DNA of 54,636 bases from an uncultured Sulfurovum sp. (lineage in GTDB: Bacteria; Campylobacterota; Campylobacteria; Campylobacterales; Sulfurovaceae): NCBI GenBank assembly GCA_902727915.1, contig CACVAU010000003.1:1-54636 (forward strand), given 5' to 3'. How positions within the stretch are numbered: the stretch's first letter is position 1; the number at the start of each line of letters is the position of its first letter. The notes below the pieces were generated by a model. The model did no database searches. It saw only the letters and a program-made list of their open reading frames with translations, and was not told the DNA's origin. Both the position numbers and the translations under genes were made by a program. Of this stretch, positions 1 to 8,285 are shown piece after piece.

Positions 1-3000
1 TTTCTTCATACACTACGGCTATATTATTTGGTGTTTTAGCTACTTGCTCTTCAAATAGTTCTATTAGCGTCTTGTCTTTTGGATATACTTTTTCTGTTTT
101 ATTAAAACTTTCTAATAAATGTTTTTCCTCTAATGGAATCATATCTATATCTTTTAAAAGCTTATTCTCTTGAATCTCTGTCAATATTTTTAAATAATAT
201 GAGATAAATCTCTTAATCGTAGTTGCTTTAAAAATCTCTGTATAATATTGAAATGAGCAGTGAAGTGAATCTGATTCATCGAGAATTTCTAAGGTTAAAT
301 CAAAATCAGAATGCTTATCTTTAATCTCATGTTTTTGAAAATTAAACGCATCCATAACCCTTTCAGCGCCATCTTCATAAGCAAACATCACATCAAACAA
401 CATATTTCTTGCTAAATCTTTTTTGATTTTTAGTTTCTCAACCAAATCCTCTAAAGGATATTCTATATTATCTAAAGTGGATAAGAAGAGTTTTTTAACC
501 TGTTTAAAATAAGCCTCTATGCTTAACGCATTATTAATTTCTTGTCTCATGGCTAAAGTATTAATAAACATTCCAACAGTATTATGAAACGTATCAGCCC
601 GTGTAGTAACAGGTATACCTACGGTAATATCTTCCTGAGAAGTTATTTTATTAAGCAAAATAATAAAACTTGCATATAAAAGCATATTAATGGAAATATT
701 ATACTCTTTGGCTACTTGTTTAATCTCTTTCGTTAATGCTTGATCAATCTTAAAGTATACTTTATCTCCCTTATAAGTTCTCGTACTTGGGTACATATTA
801 TCGGTAGGGAGTGTCAATAAAGAAGGCACCGTCTTAAACTTGTCCAACCAAAATAACTCTTGTTTTTTTATAAGAGATAAATTCAATCGTTCTTTATAAT
901 CAAGTGTAAAATCAAAATAGTTTTTATGAGGTAGAACAATGTCTTCATTCTGATACAATTTTTTAAAGTCACGCATCAAAATATTTGCCGAAGTTCCATC
1001 AAAAATTGTATGGTGTGTTTTTAAGATTAAATAGTCATCACTATTATGATGTAAAATTAAAACCTTAAAAAGTAAATCATGTTCTAAGTCAAAAGGTCTT
1101 TGTATGTACTCTACAATAATATCCTCAACATCCTCACTACTTATCTTTTGTGTATCAATTAAAAATTCATGGGTGTTAATTTTTTGATATACTTGACCTT
1201 CTTCAATATAAAGATTGAGATTTAATGATTGATGTACTTGAAGTAATTCTGAAAATATGCTTTGACATTTATTAATATCTAGTTGTGTTGTTTTCCAAGC
1301 AAGAGATAAGTTATACAAGTTAGCTGAGTCTTGAAACTGACTTAAAATAAACAATCGCTTTTGAAATGAAGTAGCTTCCAGTGTATTTTTTTCTATTGTC
1401 CTTCTATTTCTTATCTCTGGAACTAAAGTATTAAATGACTGTCTAAATAAATAATCAGACAAATCTTTAATTGTAGGATAATCAAATAGTGCCATAGTCG
1501 GAATATCTAATTTCAATATCTTAGAGACTTTTTCTTTAAAAACAATAAGAGTTATTGATGTCAACCCTTGCTCAAATAAAGGTTTATCAATTCTAATATC
1601 TCCCTCTAAAAGCGCATTAATTTCTTTGGTTAACACTGACAGAATTTGTTCATGTTCTAATAATGGGTTAAAGATTTCTTCTTGCATATCAAATGTCTCT
1701 AATTCTTTTAATACTTCATTAAACTCACCATTATTATACTTGGATAGAAATTTATATCTTTGAAGTTTACCACTTGTCGTTTTATAAATAGTTTTAACAG
1801 GTATGACCTGAAAAATTTCCAAACCTACTTTTCTAAGTATTACTTTTTTGATTTCTTGTTCAATTTTGATAAAGTCTTTCATCTCTTTTTTAAAAAGTAC
1901 AAACACAACCAAGGCTTCATCTTCTTGATTTAAACTTCTAACACCTATAACTACCACCTTATTGAGTTCACATTCCTCTACATTACAACAAATACTTTCT
2001 ATATCATGTGGATAATAATTAATACCATTCTTGATAATAATATCTTTTGCTCTTCCTGTAAGAATCAGCTCTCCATCTCTCATAAAGCCCAAGTCACCCG
2101 TGTCAAGCCAACCATTTTCTTTTATTACACTGTTGGTTACTTCTATATTATTATAATACCCCTCTGTAACACTCACACTTTTTATTTCTATGTGTCCAAT
2201 AAAATCTTCATCTAACACTTGATTATTATGCGTAATTCTTATCTCCATATTCACCAATGGTGAACCAACACTAACATAAGTCACAGCTTCTAAATCAGTT
2301 TCTAGTTCTCGTACTTTTTCACCTATACTAAGATACTTAATATCTAAATGATATCTCTTAAAAAATTCTGATACTTTAGGTACCGTTACCCCAAGGGTTG
2401 CTTCTGCCAATCCATAAACAGGATACATAGTTGTTGCTTGAAGCCCATAAGGTGCAAGAGTTTGCATAAATTCATCACAGAGAGAAACCGAAATTGGTTC
2501 TGCTCCATTATAAATTAATCGTATACTTGATAAATCCCAATTTTGTTTTTTCTTTAAAAATTTTAATAAGTATCGATAGCCAAAATTTGGAGAACAAAGT
2601 ACAGTAGATTTATATTTTGTGACACAATCAAGCCATAAAAGTGGTCTTCTAATAAAAGCATTGGTTTCAATCAAAACTTGATTTACACCTAATAAAATAG
2701 GATTAATATGCCATCCCATTAATCCCATATCATGAGTAAGAGGAAACCAGCTAAGATAAGAATCCTTTTTACTTATACGGGAAGTTTCTAAAACACCTTT
2801 TCCATTTTGAATGATTTTATTAGCACTTATCATTACGCCCTTAGGTTCACCAGTCGAACCTGAAGAAAATTGTATCAGTGCTAAGTCATCTTGATTTGTC
2901 TCTATTGAGACTCCAAGTGCTAAGGTCTCAAGTTCAATACTTCTAATATCAATTGTTTTAGATTTAATCTCTGAAAATATATCCATAAGGTTATTTCTTT

Positions 3001-3367
3001 GAGCAAAGCTTTCTAATTTATCTAAAAAATCACTATCAATAATTAAATAAGCATCATCAAGTAAAGTATAAATATTAAAGAGCTTTTGTCGATGTTCATC
3101 ATTATTTCCTGTTGTAACAGGCACAGCTACTATGCCTCCTGCAACACAAGCCCAAAAGGTATGAACAAAATTCTTATTATATGAAAGTTGAAAAATTAAT
3201 TTGGAGTCTTTTTTTAACCCAGCCTTATTAAAATATGTTAAAAATTTTAATGCATTTGTAGCCAAGTCCCTATAAGAAAGAAATTCCTCTTTTGGCGTGA
3301 TGAAAGTAATCCCTGTTATACCATTACTTTCTCTGTATACTTGAAGTGTATTTGACAATGTTTTCAA
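1..3367 (-). CDS. Nonribosomal peptide synthetase with fatty-acyl-AMP ligase starter (partial, runs off left edge)
   Basis: Reading the minus strand gives an open frame of at least 1122 residues that continues past base 1. The domains are: a fatty-acyl-AMP ligase (about 1-565) with P-loop SSGSTGEPKG near 167, the FAAL signature HDMGLMG, then YNGAEP and GWLDTGDLG; a carrier protein with the phosphopantetheine serine in GLTSITL near 602; a condensation domain (about 665-1090) with HHTIFDG near 784 and VGMFINTL; and the linker and beginning of an adenylation domain (FNKTEKVYPKDKTL, then QVAKTPNNIAVV). The architecture predicts activation of a fatty acid and its N-acylation onto an amino acid, the usual start of a lipopeptide. 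The start is TTG at 3367, with an AGGA ten bases upstream and an in-frame TAG at 3380-3382; no ATG is available. The later amino acids cannot be predicted because the substrate-binding part lies outside the window. Confidence 0.93.
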   Translation of the reverse strand, partial: MKTLSNTLQVYRESNGITGITFITPKEEFLSYRDLATNALKFLTYFNKAGLKKDSKLIFQLSYNKNFVHTFWACVAGGIVAVPVTTGNNDEHRQKLFNIYTLLDDAYLIIDSDFLDKLESFAQRNNLMDIFSEIKSKTIDIRSIELETLALGVSIETNQDDLALIQFSSGSTGEPKGVMISANKIIQNGKGVLETSRISKKDSYLSWFPLTHDMGLMGWHINPILLGVNQVLIETNAFIRRPLLWLDCVTKYKSTVLCSPNFGYRYLLKFLKKKQNWDLSSIRLIYNGAEPISVSLCDEFMQTLAPYGLQATTMYPVYGLAEATLGVTVPKVSEFFKRYHLDIKYLSIGEKVRELETDLEAVTYVSVGSPLVNMEIRITHNNQVLDEDFIGHIEIKSVSVTEGYYNNIEVTNSVIKENGWLDTGDLGFMRDGELILTGRAKDIIIKNGINYYPHDIESICCNVEECELNKVVVIGVRSLNQEDEALVVFVLFKKEMKDFIKIEQEIKKVILRKVGLEIFQVIPVKTIYKTTSGKLQRYKFLSKYNNGEFNEVLKELETFDMQEEIFNPLLEHEQILSVLTKEINALLEGDIRIDKPLFEQGLTSITLIVFKEKVSKILKLDIPTMALFDYPTIKDLSDYLFRQSFNTLVPEIRNRRTIEKNTLEATSFQKRLFILSQFQDSANLYNLSLAWKTTQLDINKCQSIFSELLQVHQSLNLNLYIEEGQVYQKINTHEFLIDTQKISSEDVEDIIVEYIQRPFDLEHDLLFKVLILHHNSDDYLILKTHHTIFDGTSANILMRDFKKLYQNEDIVLPHKNYFDFTLDYKERLNLSLIKKQELFWLDKFKTVPSLLTLPTDNMYPSTRTYKGDKVYFKIDQALTKEIKQVAKEYNISINMLLYASFIILLNKITSQEDITVGIPVTTRADTFHNTVGMFINTLAMRQEINNALSIEAYFKQVKKLFLSTLDNIEYPLEDLVEKLKIKKDLARNMLFDVMFAYEDGAERVMDAFNFQKHEIKDKHSDFDLTLEILDESDSLHCSFQYYTEIFKATTIKRFISYYLKILTEIQENKLLKDIDMIPLEEKHLLESFNKTEKVYPKDKTLIELFEEQVAKTPNNIAVVYEE

Positions 3368-3590
3368 TGTTTTTATTTCCTATTTTTATAAAAACTGCAA
3401 ACAGTAAAGAACTATTTGAAACAATTTTATCTTAATGTAATTAGTTAATTATTATAACTAAAACAACTACTCTTTTCTCTCATATTACTTAAAAATTTGT
3501 AACTTTTTCATCAGTGTAAACAACTCTATTTAAATCCCTTTAACATTAATTATTTACTGATTTTAAGCATATAAGGAAATTGATAAAATT

Positions 3591-3830
3591 TTATCAATTT
3601 TTTATCAGTTTTTTAAATTAATATTAAATAATAAGTATTTTCAGAACAGAAGCATAACTTTGAAATGTATCACAAATGTATCACAGTAACTTCTTTTTTA
3701 TCAAATACAGATGCTCAAATTAATACAATTATATAAATACTGTTCTATATTTTAAATTTTGATACATTTGTGATACATTTAAGTGCTATTCTTTTTTAAA
3801 ACTGATAAAAAACTGATAAAAAACTGATAA
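3591..3830. repeat. Outer inverted repeat with tandem ACTGATAAAA units
   Basis: Bases 3806-3830 carry the end of a three-fold tandem repeat of an 11-base unit (ACTGATAAAAA, starting at 3801). Bases 3591-3615 are its reverse complement with one mismatch in 25. The arms are about 190 bases apart and nearly concentric with the 21-bp inverted repeat nested inside. Spaced direct units in opposite orientations on both sides of a centre resemble a multi-site operator, but iteron-like protein binding of another kind is not excluded. Confidence 0.6.
3663..3780. repeat. Inner perfect 21-bp inverted repeat built from AAATGTATCA units
   Basis: Bases 3663-3683 and 3760-3780 are perfect reverse complements over 21 bases. 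Each arm is itself a tandem pair of the 10-mer AAATGTATCA separated by one C, so four copies of the 10-mer are present, two in each orientation. The 11-base period would put paired sites on about the same face of the helix. This looks like a cooperative operator rather than a terminator, because no T-run follows and the arms are 76 bases apart. Confidence 0.65.
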
Positions 3831-3860
3831 TATTCCCTATAATATTCAAAGTAAAAATTT

Positions 3861-3922
3861 ATCTAAAGCTAATTGATATTATCTGTTAATAAGCACATAA
3901 AAAATATCAATTAACTTTAGAT
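3861..3922. repeat. 20-bp inverted repeat close to the exporter-operon promoter
   Basis: Bases 3861-3880 and 3903-3922 are reverse complements with one mismatch in 20 (core CTAATTGATATT / AATATCAATTAA) separated by 22 bases. It lies some 40 bases upstream of the extended -10 element of the rightward operon. It could be an operator for that promoter or a cruciform-forming element; there is no following T-run. Confidence 0.55.
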
Positions 3923-3960
3923 ATCCATGTAAATAAAAAACTTCAAATTGATTGTTGTTT

Positions 3961-3992
3961 TGTTATAATAAATCTAAAAAAATACCAAAGGA
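3961..3992 (+). promoter_or_regulatory. Extended -10 promoter and ribosome binding site of the exporter operon
   Basis: TGTTATAAT at 3961-3969 is a perfect extended -10 (TG-N-TATAAT). No good -35 is seen 17 bases upstream, which is normal for extended -10 promoters. AAAGGA at 3987-3992 sits six bases before the ATG at 3999. Confidence 0.5.
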
Positions 3993-3998
3993 AAAAGA

Positions 3999-4556
3999 AT
4001 GAAAAAAAAAGCAGAAGATACGGTTGAAGTAAATAATGAAGAAACACCTGTAATAGAGACTGAAGAAGTTACAGAAACAAAAATTAATAATAACAAAAGC
4101 TTAGAGGCCTCTGTTATCATTAAAAATCATATGATGGCATCAATGGGTTTTGGGGTTATCCCTATTCCTCTAATTGATTTAGTTGGATTAACAGGAACAC
4201 AACTTAATATGCTTAGAAAACTTTCTGATTTATATGGACATGAATTTTCTGAAGAGTTCGCAAAAAAAGCAATTGCCTCATTACTTGGAGGAGGTTTAGC
4301 TTTACCTGTCGCAATGGGTTTATCTAGCTTAGTAAAAATAATTCCTGTAGTTGGTCAAGCAGCTGGAACAGTCTCTTTAGTTACAACTGGTGCTGCCTCT
4401 ACTTATGCTATTGGTCATGTATTTGTTAAGCATTTTGAATCAGGTGGAGACTTCTTAAGTTTTTCTTCTAAAAAAGCAAAAGAAGACTTTAATGAAGAAT
4501 TAAATAAAGGTAAAAAAGAAGCTGTTGACTTGGAGACTACTAAGGCTACAGCTTAG
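3999..4556 (+). CDS. DUF697/YcjF-like membrane-associated protein
   Basis: The product has 185 residues. An acidic, Glu-rich N-terminus (about 1-38) is followed by two hydrophobic segments: MASMGFGVIPIPLIDLVG near 47-64 and a Gly/Ala-rich stretch near 90-135 (LLGGGLALPVAMGL, PVVGQAAG). A lysine-rich tail follows. This is the style of the DUF697/YcjF family, whose members are small membrane proteins of unclear biochemical function. It is the first gene of the operon, with a strong AAAGGA site, and its TAG stop overlaps the GTG start of the exporter by one base, so the two are translationally coupled. I infer a role in assembling or placing the exporter; this is not shown by the sequence. Confidence 0.6.
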   Translation: MKKKAEDTVEVNNEETPVIETEEVTETKINNNKSLEASVIIKNHMMASMGFGVIPIPLIDLVGLTGTQLNMLRKLSDLYGHEFSEEFAKKAIASLLGGGLALPVAMGLSSLVKIIPVVGQAAGTVSLVTTGAASTYAIGHVFVKHFESGGDFLSFSSKKAKEDFNEELNKGKKEAVDLETTKATA

Positions 4557-6199
4557 TGTTTACTAACTTACAAGACTTTTTAAAAAGAGAAGGAGACTTC
4601 TCTTTTTGGAAAAATATTATTTTTATGGCAATGCTCGCTGGCCTTGCTAATGCTGGACTATTAGCTGTGATAAACACAGCTGCTAAAATAGTTGAAGATG
4701 AAGGATTAAACTATAGACTTTTTGCTATTTATGCAGTTATCTTTTTAATTTTTTATATCAGTAAACGTTACTCCTTAATCCATGCTTCTCAAGAAGTAGA
4801 AAGAATAATCAAAAATGTTAGAGAAAGAATATCTGAAAAAATTTTAAAGAGTGAACTTCAGGCTATTGAAAAAATAGACACTTCTGCAATTTTCACAAGA
4901 CTCACAAGAGATACAGCCATTATGTCACAATCTTCTTTTCAAATAACCAATGCAGCTGAAGGGGTTATTATGATTTTCTTTGCCTTAATTTACATTTTAA
5001 TTTTATCACCCATCTCATTTTTTGTTATTCTTTTTGCCACAATCATTATTCTAAGTATGTTTCTTTCTTTCTCTAAAATAATTAATAAAGAATTAACAGA
5101 AATGGATAGAGCTGAAGAAGGTTTTATTCGCTCACTTACCTCAATCCTCAATGGTTTTAAAGAATTAAAAATGAACTCTAAAAAAAGAGAAGACATTAAT
5201 AGTACACATAAAAACACGTTGACTAACTTAAGTAATGCAAAAATAAAAAACAGTACAGATATGGTGACTTATATGATGTATGGAGAAGTATTTCTCTATA
5301 TACTTTTAGCTTCGGTTGTCTTTATTGTACCCCACTTAACTACAGAAGAAAGTATTATTATTATTCAAGTAACAGCCACCACACTTTTTATTATTGGACC
5401 ATTTGAAACAATCGTCAATGTAGCCCCAATGGTTTCTCGAACCAATGTTGCTATTAACAATATTTATGATTTAGAAGCATCCTTAAATGAACAATCAAAA
5501 ACACTTATTACGGTTGAGGATAACTCCTTAGAGAAAATAGAAGACTTTAAACAAATCCAACTTAAAAACGCATCTTTCTACTATACTGACAAAATAAAAA
5601 ATAAACTCTTTAAAGTAGGTCCAATTAATTTAAGCATTAATAAGGGAGAAACTATTTTCATTATTGGAGGAAATGGTAGTGGGAAATCAACCATTATTAA
5701 AATGCTATTAGGGCTTTACCCTCCTAAAGAAGGCTCTATCTTTGTTGATGAAGATAGAATAGATGAATACACACAACAATCATATAGGAATCTTTTCTCT
5801 ATTATTTTAACAGATTTTCATCTTTTTGAAAAGTTTTATGGTTTAAAGGGTATCAGCAGACAAGCAGTTAATGCATTATTAAGAGAAATGCAACTAGAAG
5901 AAAAAACAAAATTTGTCAATGGTGGCTTTACAAATATTGACTTATCCACAGGACAGAAAAAAAGACTTGCACTTATTTTATCTATTTTAGAAGATAAACA
6001 AATTTATGTTTTTGATGAATGGGCAGCAGATCAGGATCCTGAGTTTAGAAAATATTTTTATACAAAAATATTAGATAAATTAAAAAAAGATGGAAAAACA
6101 ATCATAGCCGTAACCCATGATGATGCATATTTTCATGTTGCTGATAGAATCTTCAAAATGGAATATGGTCAAATGCTACCATATCCTAAAGGAAATTAA
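4556..6199 (+). CDS. Cyclic-peptide/lipopeptide ABC exporter (PvdE/SyrD family), fused TMD-NBD
   Basis: The 547-residue half-transporter has an N-terminal membrane domain (about 1-300, roughly six helices) and a C-terminal ATPase domain. The ATPase shows Walker A GGNGSGKS (near 375), signature LSTGQKKRLAL, Walker B IYVFDEWAADQDPEFR and the H-loop AVTHDDAYF. DEWAADQDP is a hallmark of the cyclic-peptide exporter family that moves nonribosomal peptides such as pyoverdine precursor and syringomycin across the inner membrane. The neighbouring synthetase, thioesterase and PPTase agree with this. The start is GTG overlapping the previous stop. Expected to work as a homodimer in the inner membrane. 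Confidence 0.9.
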   Translation: MFTNLQDFLKREGDFSFWKNIIFMAMLAGLANAGLLAVINTAAKIVEDEGLNYRLFAIYAVIFLIFYISKRYSLIHASQEVERIIKNVRERISEKILKSELQAIEKIDTSAIFTRLTRDTAIMSQSSFQITNAAEGVIMIFFALIYILILSPISFFVILFATIIILSMFLSFSKIINKELTEMDRAEEGFIRSLTSILNGFKELKMNSKKREDINSTHKNTLTNLSNAKIKNSTDMVTYMMYGEVFLYILLASVVFIVPHLTTEESIIIIQVTATTLFIIGPFETIVNVAPMVSRTNVAINNIYDLEASLNEQSKTLITVEDNSLEKIEDFKQIQLKNASFYYTDKIKNKLFKVGPINLSINKGETIFIIGGNGSGKSTIIKMLLGLYPPKEGSIFVDEDRIDEYTQQSYRNLFSIILTDFHLFEKFYGLKGISRQAVNALLREMQLEEKTKFVNGGFTNIDLSTGQKKRLALILSILEDKQIYVFDEWAADQDPEFRKYFYTKILDKLKKDGKTIIAVTHDDAYFHVADRIFKMEYGQMLPYPKGN

Positions 6200-6200
6200 A

Positions 6201-7049
6201 ATGAGATGGACTTACCCCTTACTCTTACTACTGTTAATTATACTAATTTTTTTAATTTTATGGAAAAACATTGTTATTACCATTCAGGCAGGAGAAGGTG
6301 GTGTACTCTTTAAACGATGGTCAGGAACAGTAGTAGATCGTGTTTATGAAGAAGGACTCTATACAATTTTTCCTTGGGATACACTAACCCCTTATAATCT
6401 ACGTGTACAACAACAAAAACATTCTTTTGATGTTTTATCAAAGCAAGGACTAACCATTCACTTAAAAATATCTGTTCGTTTTAGACCAGATAGAGAAATG
6501 CTTGGTGTGCTACATAAAAATATTGGTCCTAATTATTTAGAGTCTGTTGTTATCCCAGAAATAGAATCTGTAATAAGACGATATTTTGGACAATTTAATG
6601 ATGATGAACTTTATACCTCTAAAAAAGCTATTTTAGAAAAAATTTTAAATGATTCAACCAAACAACTTTCAGATAAGTTTATCATCTTAGATGACCTTAT
6701 TATTAGAAAAATGGAGTTCCCTCAGACTATTCAAGAATCTATTCAAAATAAGATAACTCAATATCACAAATATAAAGCCTATGAATATAAAGTGGAAAGA
6801 GAAAAATTAGAAGCAAAAAGAAAAGTCATCGAAGCTAAAGGTATTAATGAATATAAAAATATTATTTCTAAAAATATTACACAAGAGTACCTACAATGGG
6901 CAGGTATTCAGGCCACACTAAAGCTTTCCGAATCAAACAATGCGAAGGTTGTTGTTATTGGTTCCCCTAAAAATGGTTTACCCCTTATTCTGAATAGTGA
7001 TACACCCATCAATACTACACCTGATTCTCAGCAAAAAAAGCCTCAATAA
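6201..7049 (+). CDS. SPFH/prohibitin-like membrane protein
   Basis: The product has 282 residues from ATG 6201, with AAAGGA just upstream; an open frame reaches back to 6117 but only inside the exporter gene. One N-terminal transmembrane helix (about 5-22) is followed by an SPFH/Band 7-type domain (start AGEGGVLFKRWSG, then LKISVRFRPDREML), a charged coiled coil near 195-225 (KVEREKLEAKRKVIEAKG) and a hydrophilic tail. Family members scaffold membrane microdomains or control proteases. Its place directly after the exporter is unusual and suggests it organises the export machinery. The function in this cluster is inferred from position only. Confidence 0.82.
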   Translation: MRWTYPLLLLLLIILIFLILWKNIVITIQAGEGGVLFKRWSGTVVDRVYEEGLYTIFPWDTLTPYNLRVQQQKHSFDVLSKQGLTIHLKISVRFRPDREMLGVLHKNIGPNYLESVVIPEIESVIRRYFGQFNDDELYTSKKAILEKILNDSTKQLSDKFIILDDLIIRKMEFPQTIQESIQNKITQYHKYKAYEYKVEREKLEAKRKVIEAKGINEYKNIISKNITQEYLQWAGIQATLKLSESNNAKVVVIGSPKNGLPLILNSDTPINTTPDSQQKKPQ

Positions 7050-8276
7050 GTGAAAATGGAAAAAAAAAATAAACCAATAAAACATTATTTTAAAAATACT
7101 TTTATTTTTATAATTCTTACTATTATCATACTTTTTTCAATAGATAAGCTTTTTTTACAGTCTATCAACCTTAAACTATTAAAAGAACAAAGAGTTAACT
7201 ACTTAAGTACTTTAAAAGATAAAGAACCTATTTATGTTGGTGTTGTTTGGCCTTTTCATCTTAAAGAGGGAGATAACTATTTTAAAGAAGGCATCTTATT
7301 TGCTGTTAAATCTTTAAATGCGCAAAAACTCTTAGGTAGAGAGATAAAAGTGATATTCAAAGATGATAAGTGGAAAATAAAACAAGCTAAAAAAATAGCA
7401 AATAAATTTGCCAATAATAAAAAAATCGTCGCTGTCATTGCCCATGATGATATTGATTTAGCCGTACCAGCTTCTATTACCTACGAATACAGTGGTATTG
7501 TAATGATATCTCCTGCTGTTTCTTCTCCTATTTTTACAAAAATAAATTTTGACTATGTGTTTAGAAATACGCCTTCTGATATCGAAATTGGTCAAAAATT
7601 AGCAATGATGGCAGATATAATGAACTTTAAAAAGATTGTGGTTATTAATGCTAGAGATATTTATGCACAATCATTAAGTGAAGTTTTTAGGCAAGAAGTT
7701 CTGGAGCGTAACTTAGAAATTATTTATGACAGTAGATTTAATAAAGGAGAAAAAAACTTTTTAAAAATCATAAATACACTTTCTCCTCTGATTAACCATA
7801 ATATAGATTATGATGCAATCTTTGTCGCAGGAAATGAAACAGATGTACCCATATTAATAAAAAAAGCAAGAGAAAATGGTATTTATGCACCATTTATTAC
7901 AGGTGATGTCTTAGATTCTCCTGCACTATTAAAAATTGGAGAGGCAGCTAATAATACGATTGTTGCCACAATTTATAATGCTGAACTAATAAGTAGTACC
8001 TTACAAAACTTTAAACATGATTTTCACAAAGAATATAAAGTGCTTCCAGATACTTGGGCAGTGCAAGGCTATGATGCAATGATGCTTTTAGCCGAAGCCA
8101 TCAAAAGAGCTAATACCCTTCACCCTGCTATCATTGCTAATCAATTACAATATATGAGTAATTTCAAAAGTATTACAGGTTCATATTCTTTGACACCTAA
8201 GGGAGATACTTTAAATAAAGAAGTTTATTTTAAAGTTATAAAAAATCAAAAGTTTGAATACTTGACCATTGAATAA
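7050..8276 (+). CDS. Membrane-tethered periplasmic binding protein (LivJ/LivK-type ligand-binding domain)
   Basis: The product has about 408 residues. An N-terminal hydrophobic segment (about 14-33) without a lipobox anchors a periplasmic-binding-protein type I fold: IYVGVVWPFHLKEGDNYFKEG, VIFKDDKWKIKQAKKIA, VIAHDDIDLAVPAS, MISPAVSSP, and DTWAVQGYDAMMLLAEAI near the C-terminus. Such domains bind branched-chain amino acids, amides or small peptides for uptake, or serve as sensors. No permease or ATPase of a Liv system lies nearby, so sensing or handling the secreted product fits at least as well as nutrient uptake. GTG 7050 immediately follows the preceding stop; ATG 7056 is an alternative start. 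Confidence 0.78.
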   Translation: MKMEKKNKPIKHYFKNTFIFIILTIIILFSIDKLFLQSINLKLLKEQRVNYLSTLKDKEPIYVGVVWPFHLKEGDNYFKEGILFAVKSLNAQKLLGREIKVIFKDDKWKIKQAKKIANKFANNKKIVAVIAHDDIDLAVPASITYEYSGIVMISPAVSSPIFTKINFDYVFRNTPSDIEIGQKLAMMADIMNFKKIVVINARDIYAQSLSEVFRQEVLERNLEIIYDSRFNKGEKNFLKIINTLSPLINHNIDYDAIFVAGNETDVPILIKKARENGIYAPFITGDVLDSPALLKIGEAANNTIVATIYNAELISSTLQNFKHDFHKEYKVLPDTWAVQGYDAMMLLAEAIKRANTLHPAIIANQLQYMSNFKSITGSYSLTPKGDTLNKEVYFKVIKNQKFEYLTIE

Positions 8277-8285
8277 GGAAATTTA

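Larger units (their letters stand above)
3368..3998. promoter_or_regulatory. Divergent control region of the biosynthetic island
   Basis: No gene is visible in these 630 bases, which separate the synthetase (leftward) from the export/thioesterase operon (rightward). The region is very AT-rich and holds three inverted-repeat pairs (3591-3615/3806-3830, 3663-3683/3760-3780, 3861-3880/3903-3922), described separately. Candidate -10 elements occur for both directions: TATAAT on the minus strand at 3451-3456 and an extended TGTTATAAT on the plus strand at 3961-3969. I infer that this is where both transcription units are regulated; no regulator gene lies in the visible part of the cluster. Confidence 0.6.

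Noticed and set aside
2006..2215. 69-codon frame on the plus strand inside the synthetase gene
   Set aside because: It is antisense to the well-supported FAAL domain and has no recognisable features.
3801..3830. Tandem ACTGATAAAAA units as a CRISPR-like array or replication origin
   Set aside because: Only three short units without spacers, no cas or rep genes; an operator-like role fits the divergent promoters better.
6117..6200. Longer N-terminus for the SPFH protein starting at 6117
   Set aside because: The extra 28 residues lie inside the exporter gene in another frame; ATG 6201 has a proper ribosome site and starts a clean transmembrane helix.
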